This document shows positions 1 through 7,948 of a stretch of 64,000 nucleotides of DNA, in pieces. Origin of the DNA: Bartonella sp. HY328 (GTDB lineage: Bacteria > Pseudomonadota > Alphaproteobacteria > Rhizobiales > Rhizobiaceae). Position 1 is the stretch's first letter. Every line of letters starts with the position of its first letter. The position numbers were made by a program, and so were the translations under genes. The stretch lies in the NCBI RefSeq assembly GCF_025449335.1, contig NZ_CP104883.1, positions 860,501 through 924,500 on the forward strand. The letters are read 5' to 3'. A model generated the notes under the pieces. It searched no databases. It was not told the DNA's origin and saw only the letters and a list, made by a program, of their open reading frames with translations.

Positions 1-87
1 TTAAAATCTCCTTTAACTAATCTATTCTATAATGAACTTTAGCCAGAAAGAACGCAACTATCAAAAGAGAAAACATGCAAATTTATT

Positions 88-1092
88 TTAAGAAAAATAA
101 TGGATATTCACTAAATAATCCTTTAGATTTTTAGCCAAACCTGCCATGCCTGTTAAGGCAGAATTTGAATCCTTGATGATAAAAATTGGCATATCCTGCA
201 TCAACCATTGATGAGGAGCTTTATTTTCAAATTCATCACGAAATATACCTTCATCAAGCAAAGGCAAAAGCCGTGGTACAATGCCACCACCAATATAAAC
301 GCCGCCTTTTGCCTTAAAGATAAGGGCAATATCGCCAGCAATACGCGCCAACCACTTTAAAAACAAATCTATGGCTTGGCGTGCTAAATGATGATCATCA
401 TGTAAAGCTGCATGGCTGACCTTGTCGGCAGATGTAAAATCAATCACAACACCATTTTTTTGACAAAGCGCATGATATATGGCTAAAAGCCCACGCCCAC
501 TTAAAACTTCTTCTGCGGTTAAGCGCCCTTCAAGTAATGGTAGATATTTAAAAAGCGCAAATTCATCTTCACCCATTAATGGAAAATCAATATGCCCACC
601 TTCACCAGCAACTGGTAAATATTGCCCTTTAAAAGAAACAAGCCCAGCAACACCAAGGCCAGTACCTGGGCCTAAAATTGCTCGCGACGCATTGCTTTCA
701 TGCATTTTACCGCCAATTTGCTGCAATTGTGCAGCTGGTAAAACTGTTGTGGCTAAAGCCTGTGCCTCAAAATCATTTAGCAAACATATGGCTTTTAAAT
801 CCAAATTTTTGGCCAAGGCTTGTTTATCAATAAACCACTTAGAATTAGTGAGCTTTGGTGCCACGCCATCAATTGGCCCTGCCCAAGCAATGATGAGTGT
901 TTTAGGAGGATTTTTAAGGTGCGGTAAAATATTACGCTTAATCGCCTGATCTATATTATCAAAATCAGCAGTTTTTAAACTATCAAACAACAAAAGTTCA
1001 CTTGCACTATCTGCTAAATAAGCAAAGCGCGCATTCGTGCCACCAATATCGGCAATTAAAACAGGAAAGATAATTGATGATGTATCAAGCAT
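88..1092 (-). CDS. glk: Glucokinase
   Basis: Phosphorylates glucose with ATP to glucose 6-phosphate in the cytoplasm. The 334-residue protein has the usual Glk (non-ROK, PF02685) length. Visible motifs are the N-terminal phosphate loop ADIGGTNARFA (about residues 14-24), the GPGTGLGVAGL adenosine/phosphate segment near the middle, EGGHIDF, and the ELSGRG-like EVLSGRGLLAIY that follows it. The C-terminal GGVYIGGGIVPR is also typical. It is the last gene of a minus-strand run and starts 27 bases after the mepA stop codon side, so it could be read separately from its own short leader. Family assignment is firm; regulation is not visible. Confidence 0.95.
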   Translation of the reverse strand: MLDTSSIIFPVLIADIGGTNARFAYLADSASELLLFDSLKTADFDNIDQAIKRNILPHLKNPPKTLIIAWAGPIDGVAPKLTNSKWFIDKQALAKNLDLKAICLLNDFEAQALATTVLPAAQLQQIGGKMHESNASRAILGPGTGLGVAGLVSFKGQYLPVAGEGGHIDFPLMGEDEFALFKYLPLLEGRLTAEEVLSGRGLLAIYHALCQKNGVVIDFTSADKVSHAALHDDHHLARQAIDLFLKWLARIAGDIALIFKAKGGVYIGGGIVPRLLPLLDEGIFRDEFENKAPHQWLMQDMPIFIIKDSNSALTGMAGLAKNLKDYLVNIHYFS

Positions 1093-1119
1093 TTTACCCC
1101 ACTCAGTAATATGATTTAT

Positions 1120-2004
1120 CTATTCATTAAGCAAAGCAGCGCAAGCTTTAGGTAAGTCAGATACCATCATTTCTTTTGGTTGTTCTTCTTCCTCTTTTGG
1201 CTTTTTAGGTGTTTTGGGTACCCAAGGTTCATCGGTAAACCACCATGCTAGGGCAGAACCACAACCATCACCCTTGGGTACGGGCGGCTGTGAAACACAA
1301 GCAGGAGAACCAGGTTGGCATTTTAACCGAACATGGAAATGCCAAATATGCCCCCAATAGGGGCGCACTTTGCCAAGCCATGCACGGTCGCCCGTTGCTG
1401 TTTCACATAGTTGCTTTTTAATGCCAGGATGCACAAAAATACGATCGACCAGTGGGCTAGAGGCGGCATCCCTAATGAGAAAACCATGGGCTGGTGTCCA
1501 TTTTTTAGGGTCAACATAAAGGCTTTTACCTTTAAGCATTGAAACGCCTTGAATATTTTCACGCTCTTTTGCACTCAATTTGCGCGCTGGCATTGGCATC
1601 AACCAAATATCGGCATCCATACCAATTTGATGCGAGGCATGGCCTTGCGGCATTGGTCCGCCACGTGGCTGTGAAATGTCGCCAATTAATAAACCGCGCC
1701 AACCATCTTTGGCGGCGTCACGGGATAATTGCTGCAAAAATGCAATTGTCGTTGGATGTCCCCAATTGCGATTGCGCGATAAACGCATAACTTGCCAATT
1801 GGGACCATCAATGGGCATCTGCATTGCACCTGATAAACAGCCTTTGGAATAAAAACCAATAGCTTTTGGCTCGCCGCCAGTTGGCGTTTTTTGGGCGCTG
1901 AAAGCTTGTTTTGCAGGCTCATCAGCTTGGGCAAGACCTGTATAAGAAAGACCAAAAAGACTTAGGCTACATAAAGCCAGACAAAATTTAAAACTCGTTT
2001 TCAT
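1120..2004 (-). CDS. mepA: Penicillin-insensitive murein endopeptidase MepA
   Basis: Periplasmic LAS-family zinc peptidase (M74) that cleaves D-Ala-meso-DAP cross-links of peptidoglycan. An N-terminal signal peptide (about 27 residues, ending near AQA) precedes the mature protein. The LAS signature is present: H125 and D132 in GHASHQIGMDADIWL (HxxxxxxD), and the HxH pair in WHFHVRL near residue 240. The chosen ATG at 2004 has an AAGGCGG ribosome site and starts exactly at the signal peptide; a longer frame upstream runs through a tandem repeat and is unlikely. The C-terminus carries a Lys/Glu/Pro-rich linker (KTPKKPKEEEEQP). It lies downstream of the SDR gene and upstream of glk on the same strand. 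Confidence 0.93.
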   Translation of the reverse strand: MKTSFKFCLALCSLSLFGLSYTGLAQADEPAKQAFSAQKTPTGGEPKAIGFYSKGCLSGAMQMPIDGPNWQVMRLSRNRNWGHPTTIAFLQQLSRDAAKDGWRGLLIGDISQPRGGPMPQGHASHQIGMDADIWLMPMPARKLSAKERENIQGVSMLKGKSLYVDPKKWTPAHGFLIRDAASSPLVDRIFVHPGIKKQLCETATGDRAWLGKVRPYWGHIWHFHVRLKCQPGSPACVSQPPVPKGDGCGSALAWWFTDEPWVPKTPKKPKEEEEQPKEMMVSDLPKACAALLNE

Positions 2005-2050
2005 GCTGCCGCCTTTCTTAATTAACCGCATCATTTGCAACGAGCCACAC

Positions 2051-2186
2051 CGCGCTTTTGTTGCAAATCTATTTTTACCAATCGCATTTTGCGAACACAA
2101 AACCGCTTACGCACTTTTGTTGCAAATCTATTTTTACCTACCGCATTTTGCGAACACAAAACCGCTTACACACATTTGTTGCAAAT
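2051..2186. repeat. Tandem repeat, 59-bp period, about 2.3 copies
   Basis: Bases 2051-2109 and 2110-2168 are near-identical copies with an exact 59-base offset and a handful of mismatches; a partial third copy reaches about 2186, next to the stop codon of the SDR gene. Each copy has a TTGTTGCAAAT core and a GCATTTTGCGAACACAAAACC segment. The third copy has CATTTG/CAAATG arms around TTG. It fills the leader in front of mepA. Function is unknown; it could be slippage-prone regulatory DNA. Confidence 0.9.
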
Positions 2187-2188
2187 GC

Positions 2189-3049
2189 TTATTCCCTTTC
2201 CCAACTATTATCACGCCACATGCCATTAAGCGCATCGCGATAGTTTGGATATTTGAAATCATAACCACTTTGTCTTAATTTTTTATTGGATACAACCTTA
2301 TTATCGCCATAAAAAGAACGCGCCATGGGTGACAAATCTGCTTTTTCGAAGGGTACTTCAACCGGCGGCTCAACCCCCATAATTTCAGCTGCATAAGTAA
2401 TGACATCTTGCGGTGGTGAAGGCTCATCATCCGCAACATTAAAAATGCCGCCCAAATTATGTTGTGCAAAATAGTGTAAAACACCGGCAATATCATCGCT
2501 ATGGATCCGGCTGAATTTTTGCCCTGGCTTAATAATTCGGTTAGCAGTGCCATTTTTAAGCTTATTAAAGGCATTGCGGCCGGCGCCGTAAATGCCGCCC
2601 AAACGTAAAATTGCAACCTTGGCGTTCAGCTTTTTGCCCAAATCAAGCCAGTTTTGCTCAACAATAACCCGCATTTCATTGCGTTCCGTCGTTGGCTTGC
2701 AATTGCTTTCTTCATCTACAATATTGCCTTGATGGTCGCCATAAACTCCAACGGTTGATAGATAGCCAATCCATTGCAATTTTGGTAATAACAAATCAAT
2801 GTCTTTAACTTGTAGTATTGGGTCCCCTGTTTCATTGGGTGCCGCAGAAACAATAAGATGTGTGGTGTCGGATAGTTCTGCGATAATTTCCGCGCTTAAA
2901 TTGACGCCATCGAAAATATAGGGCTTTACATTAGCATCTTCCAAAAGTTCAAATTTATCAAATTTGCGCGTTGTCCCTGCTACCGCTTCCTTATTTAGTC
3001 TTGCAAAAGCTCGTGCGCTAAAACCTGCACCAAATATAAAAAACTTCAT
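2189..3049 (-). CDS. NAD(P)-dependent epimerase/dehydratase (SDR family)
   Basis: Extended-type short-chain dehydrogenase of 286 residues, similar in pattern to YeeZ-like putative NAD(P)-binding proteins. The N-terminus has a dinucleotide-binding glycine motif (FIFGAGFSARAFA) right after the start. A later YLSTVGVYGDHQG segment supplies the Ser/Tyr region typical of the family, though the exact YxxxK is not obvious; RIHSDDIAGVL is a conserved SDR-like segment. The ATG at 3049 overlaps the queG stop in an ATGA junction, so translation is probably coupled to queG; the longer frame start is not needed. The substrate cannot be told from sequence. Confidence 0.85.
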   Translation of the reverse strand: MKFFIFGAGFSARAFARLNKEAVAGTTRKFDKFELLEDANVKPYIFDGVNLSAEIIAELSDTTHLIVSAAPNETGDPILQVKDIDLLLPKLQWIGYLSTVGVYGDHQGNIVDEESNCKPTTERNEMRVIVEQNWLDLGKKLNAKVAILRLGGIYGAGRNAFNKLKNGTANRIIKPGQKFSRIHSDDIAGVLHYFAQHNLGGIFNVADDEPSPPQDVITYAAEIMGVEPPVEVPFEKADLSPMARSFYGDNKVVSNKKLRQSGYDFKYPNYRDALNGMWRDNSWERE

Positions 3050-4185
3050 GACGTTACTTCCCATTCAATTTTAACCATATCATCATTTTCTTGGTGCATG
3101 TGCAATTGGCGAAAGTCATCAAATTCGTTTGATGACATAAGTTCCTTTAATGCCCAAACTGCCATAGAGCGGACAAGAACATCACCATCATTTAAATGCG
3201 CCTTAATATCCTCAATAAATGTTCTATCATTGCTATTGCCAGCTGCCAATAAAACATTACGAATGAACCTATTTCGTCCTATACGCTTTATTGGCGATCC
3301 TGAAAAAAACTGGCGAAAATTCGTATCATCAAACCTAAGCAAAAACCGCAAATCTGGTTCCATAAGTTCTGGTCGTGCTTGCAATTTAATTTCATTGGTG
3401 TGTTGGGCAAACTTATTCCAAGGGCAGGCCGCTAAACATTCATCGCAACCATAAATACGGTTGCCAATGGCTTTACGAAATTGATGCGGGATTTGCTCTT
3501 TAAGCTCAATCGTCAGATAAGAAATGCAACGGCGTGCATCTAATTGATAGGGAGCTGGAAAAGCATTGGTTGGACAAGAATTAAGACAGGCTTTGCAGGA
3601 GCCACAGCGGTCAATTTCGGCTTCATCAACGGGCAGCTCAAGAGTTGTAAAAATAGAACCTAAAAACAACCATGCACCAAATTCGCGGCTAACAAGATTG
3701 GTGTGCTTTCCCTGCCAGCCCAGTCCTGCAGCAACAGCCAAAGGCTTTTCCATCACTGGTGCGGTATCTACAAAAACCTTAACCTCACCACCAGCGCGTG
3801 ACGCGAAACGCGACGCTAGTTGTTTAAGCCGTCCTTTGATCAAATCATGATAATCACGATGGCGAGCATAAACCGATATATTCCCCTTATCTTTGCTGTT
3901 TGCATCTAAGCGTGGATCATGCTCTGGCCCATAATTAACGCCTAGCATAATGACAGAACGCACTTCTCGCCAAAGATTTTGTGGAGATTGACGCCGTTCC
4001 AGCGTCTCTTTCATCCATTCCATATCGCCATGATAGCCACGCTCAACCGCTATCTTTAAACGATCACCGGCATCAAGCACCGATTTTGGATCCGCAATGG
4101 CAAAAAGGTCAAAACCATGCGCCTTTGCTTCGCTGGCAATAAATTGTTTAAGCTTTACAGCCTTATCAAAAGTCAAGGTCTGCAT
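3046..4185 (-). CDS. queG: Epoxyqueuosine reductase QueG
   Basis: Catalyses the last step of queuosine synthesis in tRNA, reducing epoxyqueuosine to queuosine with cobalamin and two 4Fe-4S clusters. Both ferredoxin-like cysteine sets are visible: CGSCKACLNSCP and CDECLAACPW. N-terminal parts (MEWM, RSVIMLGVNYGP, VDTAPVMEKPLA, GWQGKHTNLVS) match the family. A short HEAT-like tail closes the protein. The ATG at 4185 gives 379 residues; it overlaps the end of the upstream GST gene by 20 bases. Its cobalamin need is notable beside the B12-riboswitch locus at 28-35 kb, and a queuosine-precursor transporter lies at 20.7 kb. Confidence 0.95.
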   Translation of the reverse strand: MQTLTFDKAVKLKQFIASEAKAHGFDLFAIADPKSVLDAGDRLKIAVERGYHGDMEWMKETLERRQSPQNLWREVRSVIMLGVNYGPEHDPRLDANSKDKGNISVYARHRDYHDLIKGRLKQLASRFASRAGGEVKVFVDTAPVMEKPLAVAAGLGWQGKHTNLVSREFGAWLFLGSIFTTLELPVDEAEIDRCGSCKACLNSCPTNAFPAPYQLDARRCISYLTIELKEQIPHQFRKAIGNRIYGCDECLAACPWNKFAQHTNEIKLQARPELMEPDLRFLLRFDDTNFRQFFSGSPIKRIGRNRFIRNVLLAAGNSNDRTFIEDIKAHLNDGDVLVRSMAVWALKELMSSNEFDDFRQLHMHQENDDMVKIEWEVTS

Positions 4186-4858
4186 AATGGGCGACCGGCA
4201 TAAGACCACGAATGCGATCACTTAACAATGGACGGAAAGACGGGCGAGACTTTAAGCGAGCATACCAATCGCGTGCGGCGGGATATTGGCTCCAATCAAT
4301 TTCTCCCATATAATCAAGCACGGATATAGAAGCGGCTGCAGCAAGATCTCCATAGGTTAGCGTATAGCCGCCAATCCAGTCACGCGTCGCGGCAAGCCAA
4401 TCCAAATATTGCATATGGGGGCGAATATTATTGCGTGCATTGCGCAAAATGGTCGAATCAGGTGCACCACCACCTTGAGCCGCAGTCATTTCGCTTTTAT
4501 AAACCCGTTCACGGACAATATGGACAGTGGCTTCATTTTCAAACTTATTCAAAAACCAGTCAATGACGCGGCGTACTTCAGCGCGTTCTAATGGATTTTG
4601 CGGAAAAAATGGTGCGCCACGATTAAAAGTACCGCGCGTTTCATCAAGATATTCGCAAATGACTGTTGCACCACAAATAGCAACTTCGCCTTCTGCAAGC
4701 AATACAGGTACAGTACCAGCCAAGTTTAATGCTTTGAATTCACGGCGATTTGCCCATTCATATTCTTCAATCAAATTGGTAGCAACCCCATATTCATTAA
4801 GAATAAGGCGGATAAAGCGCGAGGCAGAAGACATGGGATGTTGAAAAAGCGTCAGCAT
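4166..4858 (-). CDS. Glutathione S-transferase family protein
   Basis: Cytosolic GST-like protein of 230 residues. The N-terminal thioredoxin-fold half runs from LTLFQHPMSSASRFIRLIL to GTVPVLLAEG, with the cis-proline TVPVL and the glutathione-contacting E/S region ICGATVICEYLDE. An all-helical C-terminal half follows, including WIGGYTLTYGDLAAAASI with the conserved N-cap Asp. The ATG at 4858 is chosen; a GTG three codons upstream (4867) is possible because neither has a strong ribosome site. It is first in the minus-strand group GST-queG-SDR and overlaps queG. Substrate is unknown. Confidence 0.88.
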   Translation of the reverse strand: MLTLFQHPMSSASRFIRLILNEYGVATNLIEEYEWANRREFKALNLAGTVPVLLAEGEVAICGATVICEYLDETRGTFNRGAPFFPQNPLERAEVRRVIDWFLNKFENEATVHIVRERVYKSEMTAAQGGGAPDSTILRNARNNIRPHMQYLDWLAATRDWIGGYTLTYGDLAAAASISVLDYMGEIDWSQYPAARDWYARLKSRPSFRPLLSDRIRGLMPVAHYADLDF

Positions 4859-5218
4859 ATGCGGCACATTTCGTTCAATTGCAAAAACCTGATTTCAAAT
4901 TATAGGAAATAAAGCAAATTACATAAAATATTATTTACTTTATTTTGTACTTCATTAACATATTTCAATAGACCAAGCCAAGCATGGCTTTAAATTGATC
5001 AAGCCAAACATGGCCCGAAGAAGACTCTGCCCAAAAAATACATTTCTTGTGCATAATGACTTTTAGCAAATACGTCTAGTGAAAACCAATTATAATAAAT
5101 TAGTTACTAAATAAATATTTTTTAACGCCTTATTTTATTTTAATGCCTTATAAAGCCAATATATTGTTTTTACCAACCAAAGTCATTAACATTTCACCTT
5201 TGCACCAATAGGCTCACT
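4859..5218. other. Intergenic region between divergent GST and uppP genes
   Basis: AT-rich 360-base gap between divergent genes, so it must hold promoters for both. No credible small gene was seen. A short direct repeat with the form AAGCCAAxCATGGC occurs twice near 4975-5015. I see no convincing terminator or riboswitch. Confidence 0.5.
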
Positions 5219-6025
5219 ATGGATCTTTTTCAAATTTTTAATTCGTTTTTCCTAGGACTTATTGAAGGATTAACCGAATTTATCCCCGTTTCTTCAACTG
5301 GCCATCTTGTTTTAATTGGCCATTTTTTAGGATTTAATTCGCCTCAAAAAACCTTTGAGATTCTCATTCAACTTGGCGCTATTTTAGCAATTTTAACCGT
5401 GTATTTTGGCAAACTTGCCTATATTGCCCGCAATTTTACCAGCGATGCTAGCGTGCGCCGTTTTGTCCTTGGAGTTTTATTAGCCTTTTTACCCGCTGTT
5501 TTTATCGGCTTTGCTTTACATAGTATTATTAAAACTTATCTTTTAGCCTCACCCTTATTGGTTTGTATTTCGCTCATCATTGGCGGTGTTGTTCTTTTGG
5601 TTGTAGATAAGATGGATCTTAAGCCCCGTTATGATGACGCAACAAAATATCCGCTCGCTATGTGTCTTGCCATTGGCTTTTGCCAGTGCCTTGCAATGAT
5701 ACCGGGTGTTTCGCGTTCTGGGTCGACAATTGTAGCTGCGCTGTTAATGGGAGCCAATAAGCGCTCAGCTGCGGAATTTTCGTTCTTTTTAGCCTTGCCT
5801 ACCATGGCAGGAGCTTTTGCGCTTGAGCTTTTCAAAAGCTATCGTGTTCTCACATTTAATGATGGAATTTATATTATTATTGGCTTTGTTGTTGCCTTTA
5901 TTTCCGGTGTTTTTGTTGTTCGCCACTTGCTTGATTATGTGTCACGTAAAGGCTTTACGCTCTTTGGCTGGTGGCGCATTATTGTTGGCGTTTTAGGGCT
6001 TGCTGCGCTGATGATATGGTCTTAA
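5219..6025 (+). CDS. uppP: Undecaprenyl-diphosphatase (BacA family)
   Basis: Integral membrane phosphatase that converts undecaprenyl diphosphate to the monophosphate lipid carrier used for peptidoglycan and other envelope polymers; overproduction gives bacitracin resistance in the family. The two signature motifs are present: EGLTEFIPVSSTGHL near residues 18-32 and PGVSRSGST near residue 160. The 268-residue, multi-helix protein is of standard length. The ATG at 5219 opens directly into the first membrane helix. It is transcribed alone, away from the GST gene. Confidence 0.96.
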   Translation: MDLFQIFNSFFLGLIEGLTEFIPVSSTGHLVLIGHFLGFNSPQKTFEILIQLGAILAILTVYFGKLAYIARNFTSDASVRRFVLGVLLAFLPAVFIGFALHSIIKTYLLASPLLVCISLIIGGVVLLVVDKMDLKPRYDDATKYPLAMCLAIGFCQCLAMIPGVSRSGSTIVAALLMGANKRSAAEFSFFLALPTMAGAFALELFKSYRVLTFNDGIYIIIGFVVAFISGVFVVRHLLDYVSRKGFTLFGWWRIIVGVLGLAALMIWS

Positions 6026-6261
6026 ACTTGAGAAAACATCCTATTTTTTGATTTTTTATTAAATGGCTGTTTATCGCGGGGGGCTTTAGCATCATTAACT
6101 ATTCATTAACCATTCATCTAAAATTTGCTAATAGGATAGTATTACTACACATATGAACGCGCTGTTGTGACATAGAATATTGTAATAGCAAATAATAATG
6201 GCGCAATTTTTTGGCCATCAAGGTCATTATCAGCTGCTTTGGCAGCAAAGGATGGTGTATC

Positions 6262-6876
6262 ATGAAAAGGTTTTTAAGTTCCTTATTAGTAAGTATTTTT
6301 TGCCTTGGTGCTGGCACTGCACTTGCTGCTGATGCTATTACAACGGGAAATGTGAATTTGCGCAATGGCCCAAGTACGCGCTACCGTGTACAAGCGACGC
6401 TACCAGCTGGCTATCCAATTAATATTAATCAATGTCGGGCTAATTGGTGCTCGATCAATGCTGGTGGCTATAGTGGCTGGATTTCAGCACGTTATATTGC
6501 TTATCAAAACGCTAGACAACCGGTGAGACCTTATGTGGGAAACCCAGGTCCAGCGGTCGTAATGCCATTTATTATCGGTGGCTATGGTGATTATTATTAT
6601 CGTAACCGCGATCGCAATTATTATCGTCACCATTATCATCGTCCACCACCACCAGTCTACCATCGGCCGCCGCCAAACTATCACCGTCCACCTCCCGGCT
6701 TCCACCGTCCTCCACCTCCGCGGCCCGGTGTCCAAAGGCCACCTGCTGGGTTTCATCGTCCTCCGCCAAATTATCAACGTCCACCAACAATGCATCAAAG
6801 GCCGCCAATGGTTTATCAAGGTGCGCCGCAAGGCTATCGAGTATTACCCAAACCGCCCCAACAGTGGCGACATTGA
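6262..6876 (+). CDS. Secreted SH3-domain protein with proline-rich tail
   Basis: A signal peptide (MKRFLSSLLVSIFCLGAGTALA) is followed by a bacterial SH3-like domain (GNVNLRNGPSTRYRVQATLPAG to GWISARYI) with a C-x4-WC cysteine pair. The second half is low-complexity: tandem xHRPPPxxH/Y units from about residue 130 to the end, plus a Tyr/Arg/His-rich linker. Such proteins are common in Hyphomicrobiales and are presumed cell-envelope associated. The ATG at 6262 has an AAAGGATG site and begins at the signal peptide; an upstream in-frame extension is unsupported. Function is unknown. Confidence 0.85.
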   Translation: MKRFLSSLLVSIFCLGAGTALAADAITTGNVNLRNGPSTRYRVQATLPAGYPININQCRANWCSINAGGYSGWISARYIAYQNARQPVRPYVGNPGPAVVMPFIIGGYGDYYYRNRDRNYYRHHYHRPPPPVYHRPPPNYHRPPPGFHRPPPPRPGVQRPPAGFHRPPPNYQRPPTMHQRPPMVYQGAPQGYRVLPKPPQQWRH

Positions 6877-6924
6877 TAAACTTGTTTTCATTTAGATAAT
6901 TATTTAAAATATTTTCACGATCAT

Positions 6925-6958
6925 GCCATGCGTTTTCAATATTAAAAAAACGCATGGC
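6925..6958. terminator. Bidirectional hairpin between convergent genes
   Basis: Perfect 12-bp inverted repeat (GCCATGCGTTTT / AAAACGCATGGC) with a 10-base A/T loop, flanked by short T tracts on both strands. It sits between the SH3 gene (+) and the GT29-like gene (-), the expected place for a shared intrinsic terminator. Confidence 0.8.
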
Positions 6959-6983
6959 TTTAATTAGCGATGACTTCAACACA

Positions 6984-7622
6984 TTAAAGTAAAGTCAAAA
7001 CACCTTCATCCGCACGGTCTTTAACCCATTGGCGTTCTGCGTCCCAGTTGTGGCGTTTCCATCCTTCAAAACCAAAACCAATAATATTGATTTGCCATTC
7101 AGCTGGCCAAAACTGTTTTAAAGTGCGCCACATGCCAAGATATCCAGTGGACGGAAATTGCTTGTAAAGACCTTCACCTTCAATACCTATATCGCGGCAA
7201 GCTGATAAATAAAATTGCGGTGGCATAATTGTAATCGGTTTACCAGCTTCACCTAATATTTTGATTGCTTCAGCCGTCCAATCAACTTTACGACCTTTTA
7301 ACAATCGCGATGTGATTAAAGGGCGTTTAAAATAACGGCGCATAATATTGGGGTGATAGACAAAAATAAGCTCTCTTGCTGCTTCAAAAAACGGTGAAAC
7401 AATGAAAGCACTATCATAAAGCTTGGTTTGCATTGGCTTACCAGAATTTGCCAACATTAAACAATCAGTCTTTAGGCCAGCCCAACCACCTAGCATACGC
7501 GGTTCATTAAAACGTAAAACATAATCAGCATTATTAATCTCGTTAGAAAAATCTCGTGATAAATTGCCATTTCCAACGATGAAACAGGTTTTACGATTTT
7601 CTATTGCTATTGACGAATGCAT
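6984..7622 (-). CDS. GT29 (sialyltransferase)-like protein
   Basis: A 212-residue soluble protein whose N-terminal CFIVGNGNLSRD...ADYVLRFNEP resembles the large sialyl motif (VGNS...N.....D.VIR.N) and whose FPSTGYLGMW resembles the small sialyl motif (PSTG). Alphaproteobacterial homologues are often labelled urease-operon accessory or GT29 proteins, without a proven reaction. The start at 7622 is chosen because AAGGA lies five bases upstream; ATGs at 7628 and 7637 are alternatives. There is no signal peptide. It is monocistronic, so context gives no substrate hint. Confidence 0.7.
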   Translation of the reverse strand: MHSSIAIENRKTCFIVGNGNLSRDFSNEINNADYVLRFNEPRMLGGWAGLKTDCLMLANSGKPMQTKLYDSAFIVSPFFEAARELIFVYHPNIMRRYFKRPLITSRLLKGRKVDWTAEAIKILGEAGKPITIMPPQFYLSACRDIGIEGEGLYKQFPSTGYLGMWRTLKQFWPAEWQINIIGFGFEGWKRHNWDAERQWVKDRADEGVLTLL

Positions 7623-7948
7623 AGCCATCCTTCGCATTTCATTATCAATAATACAAAACAGCTAGATATAGGATCATAAGCAAAATTTTACTTCATTTCC
7701 AAAGCTGCATGCTATCGTTAAAAGCATTTTACAAAAAATGGAGAGGATTACCTCCTTAAAACTGTAAAAATTGCTCTATAAAATATAATTGAAGTGATTT
7801 ACGGCATTAAAGATTAATATTTTTTTAAAAATAGCTTTTCATTAGCGTTAAAGCATGGTACGCACCGTTGTCAATTCATATCATTAGCCAAGCGTTAGCC
7901 GCATCTTTAAAAGAGTGCGGTATTTGTGCATTTAAAAGGGAATTGACA
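7623..7948. other. Intergenic region upstream of guaB
   Basis: AT-rich gap between the divergent GT29-like and guaB genes. An in-frame extension of guaB up to 7868 exists but lacks family similarity. No riboswitch or clear sigma-70 promoter could be assigned by eye. Confidence 0.45.

Noticed and set aside
2051..2186. CRISPR array
   Set aside because: The 59-base units are contiguous with no variable spacers; it is a plain tandem repeat.
6578..6982. Several 100-codon frames on both strands over the SH3 tail
   Set aside because: They are by-products of the proline-rich repeat composition and overlap a gene with a clear signal peptide and domain.
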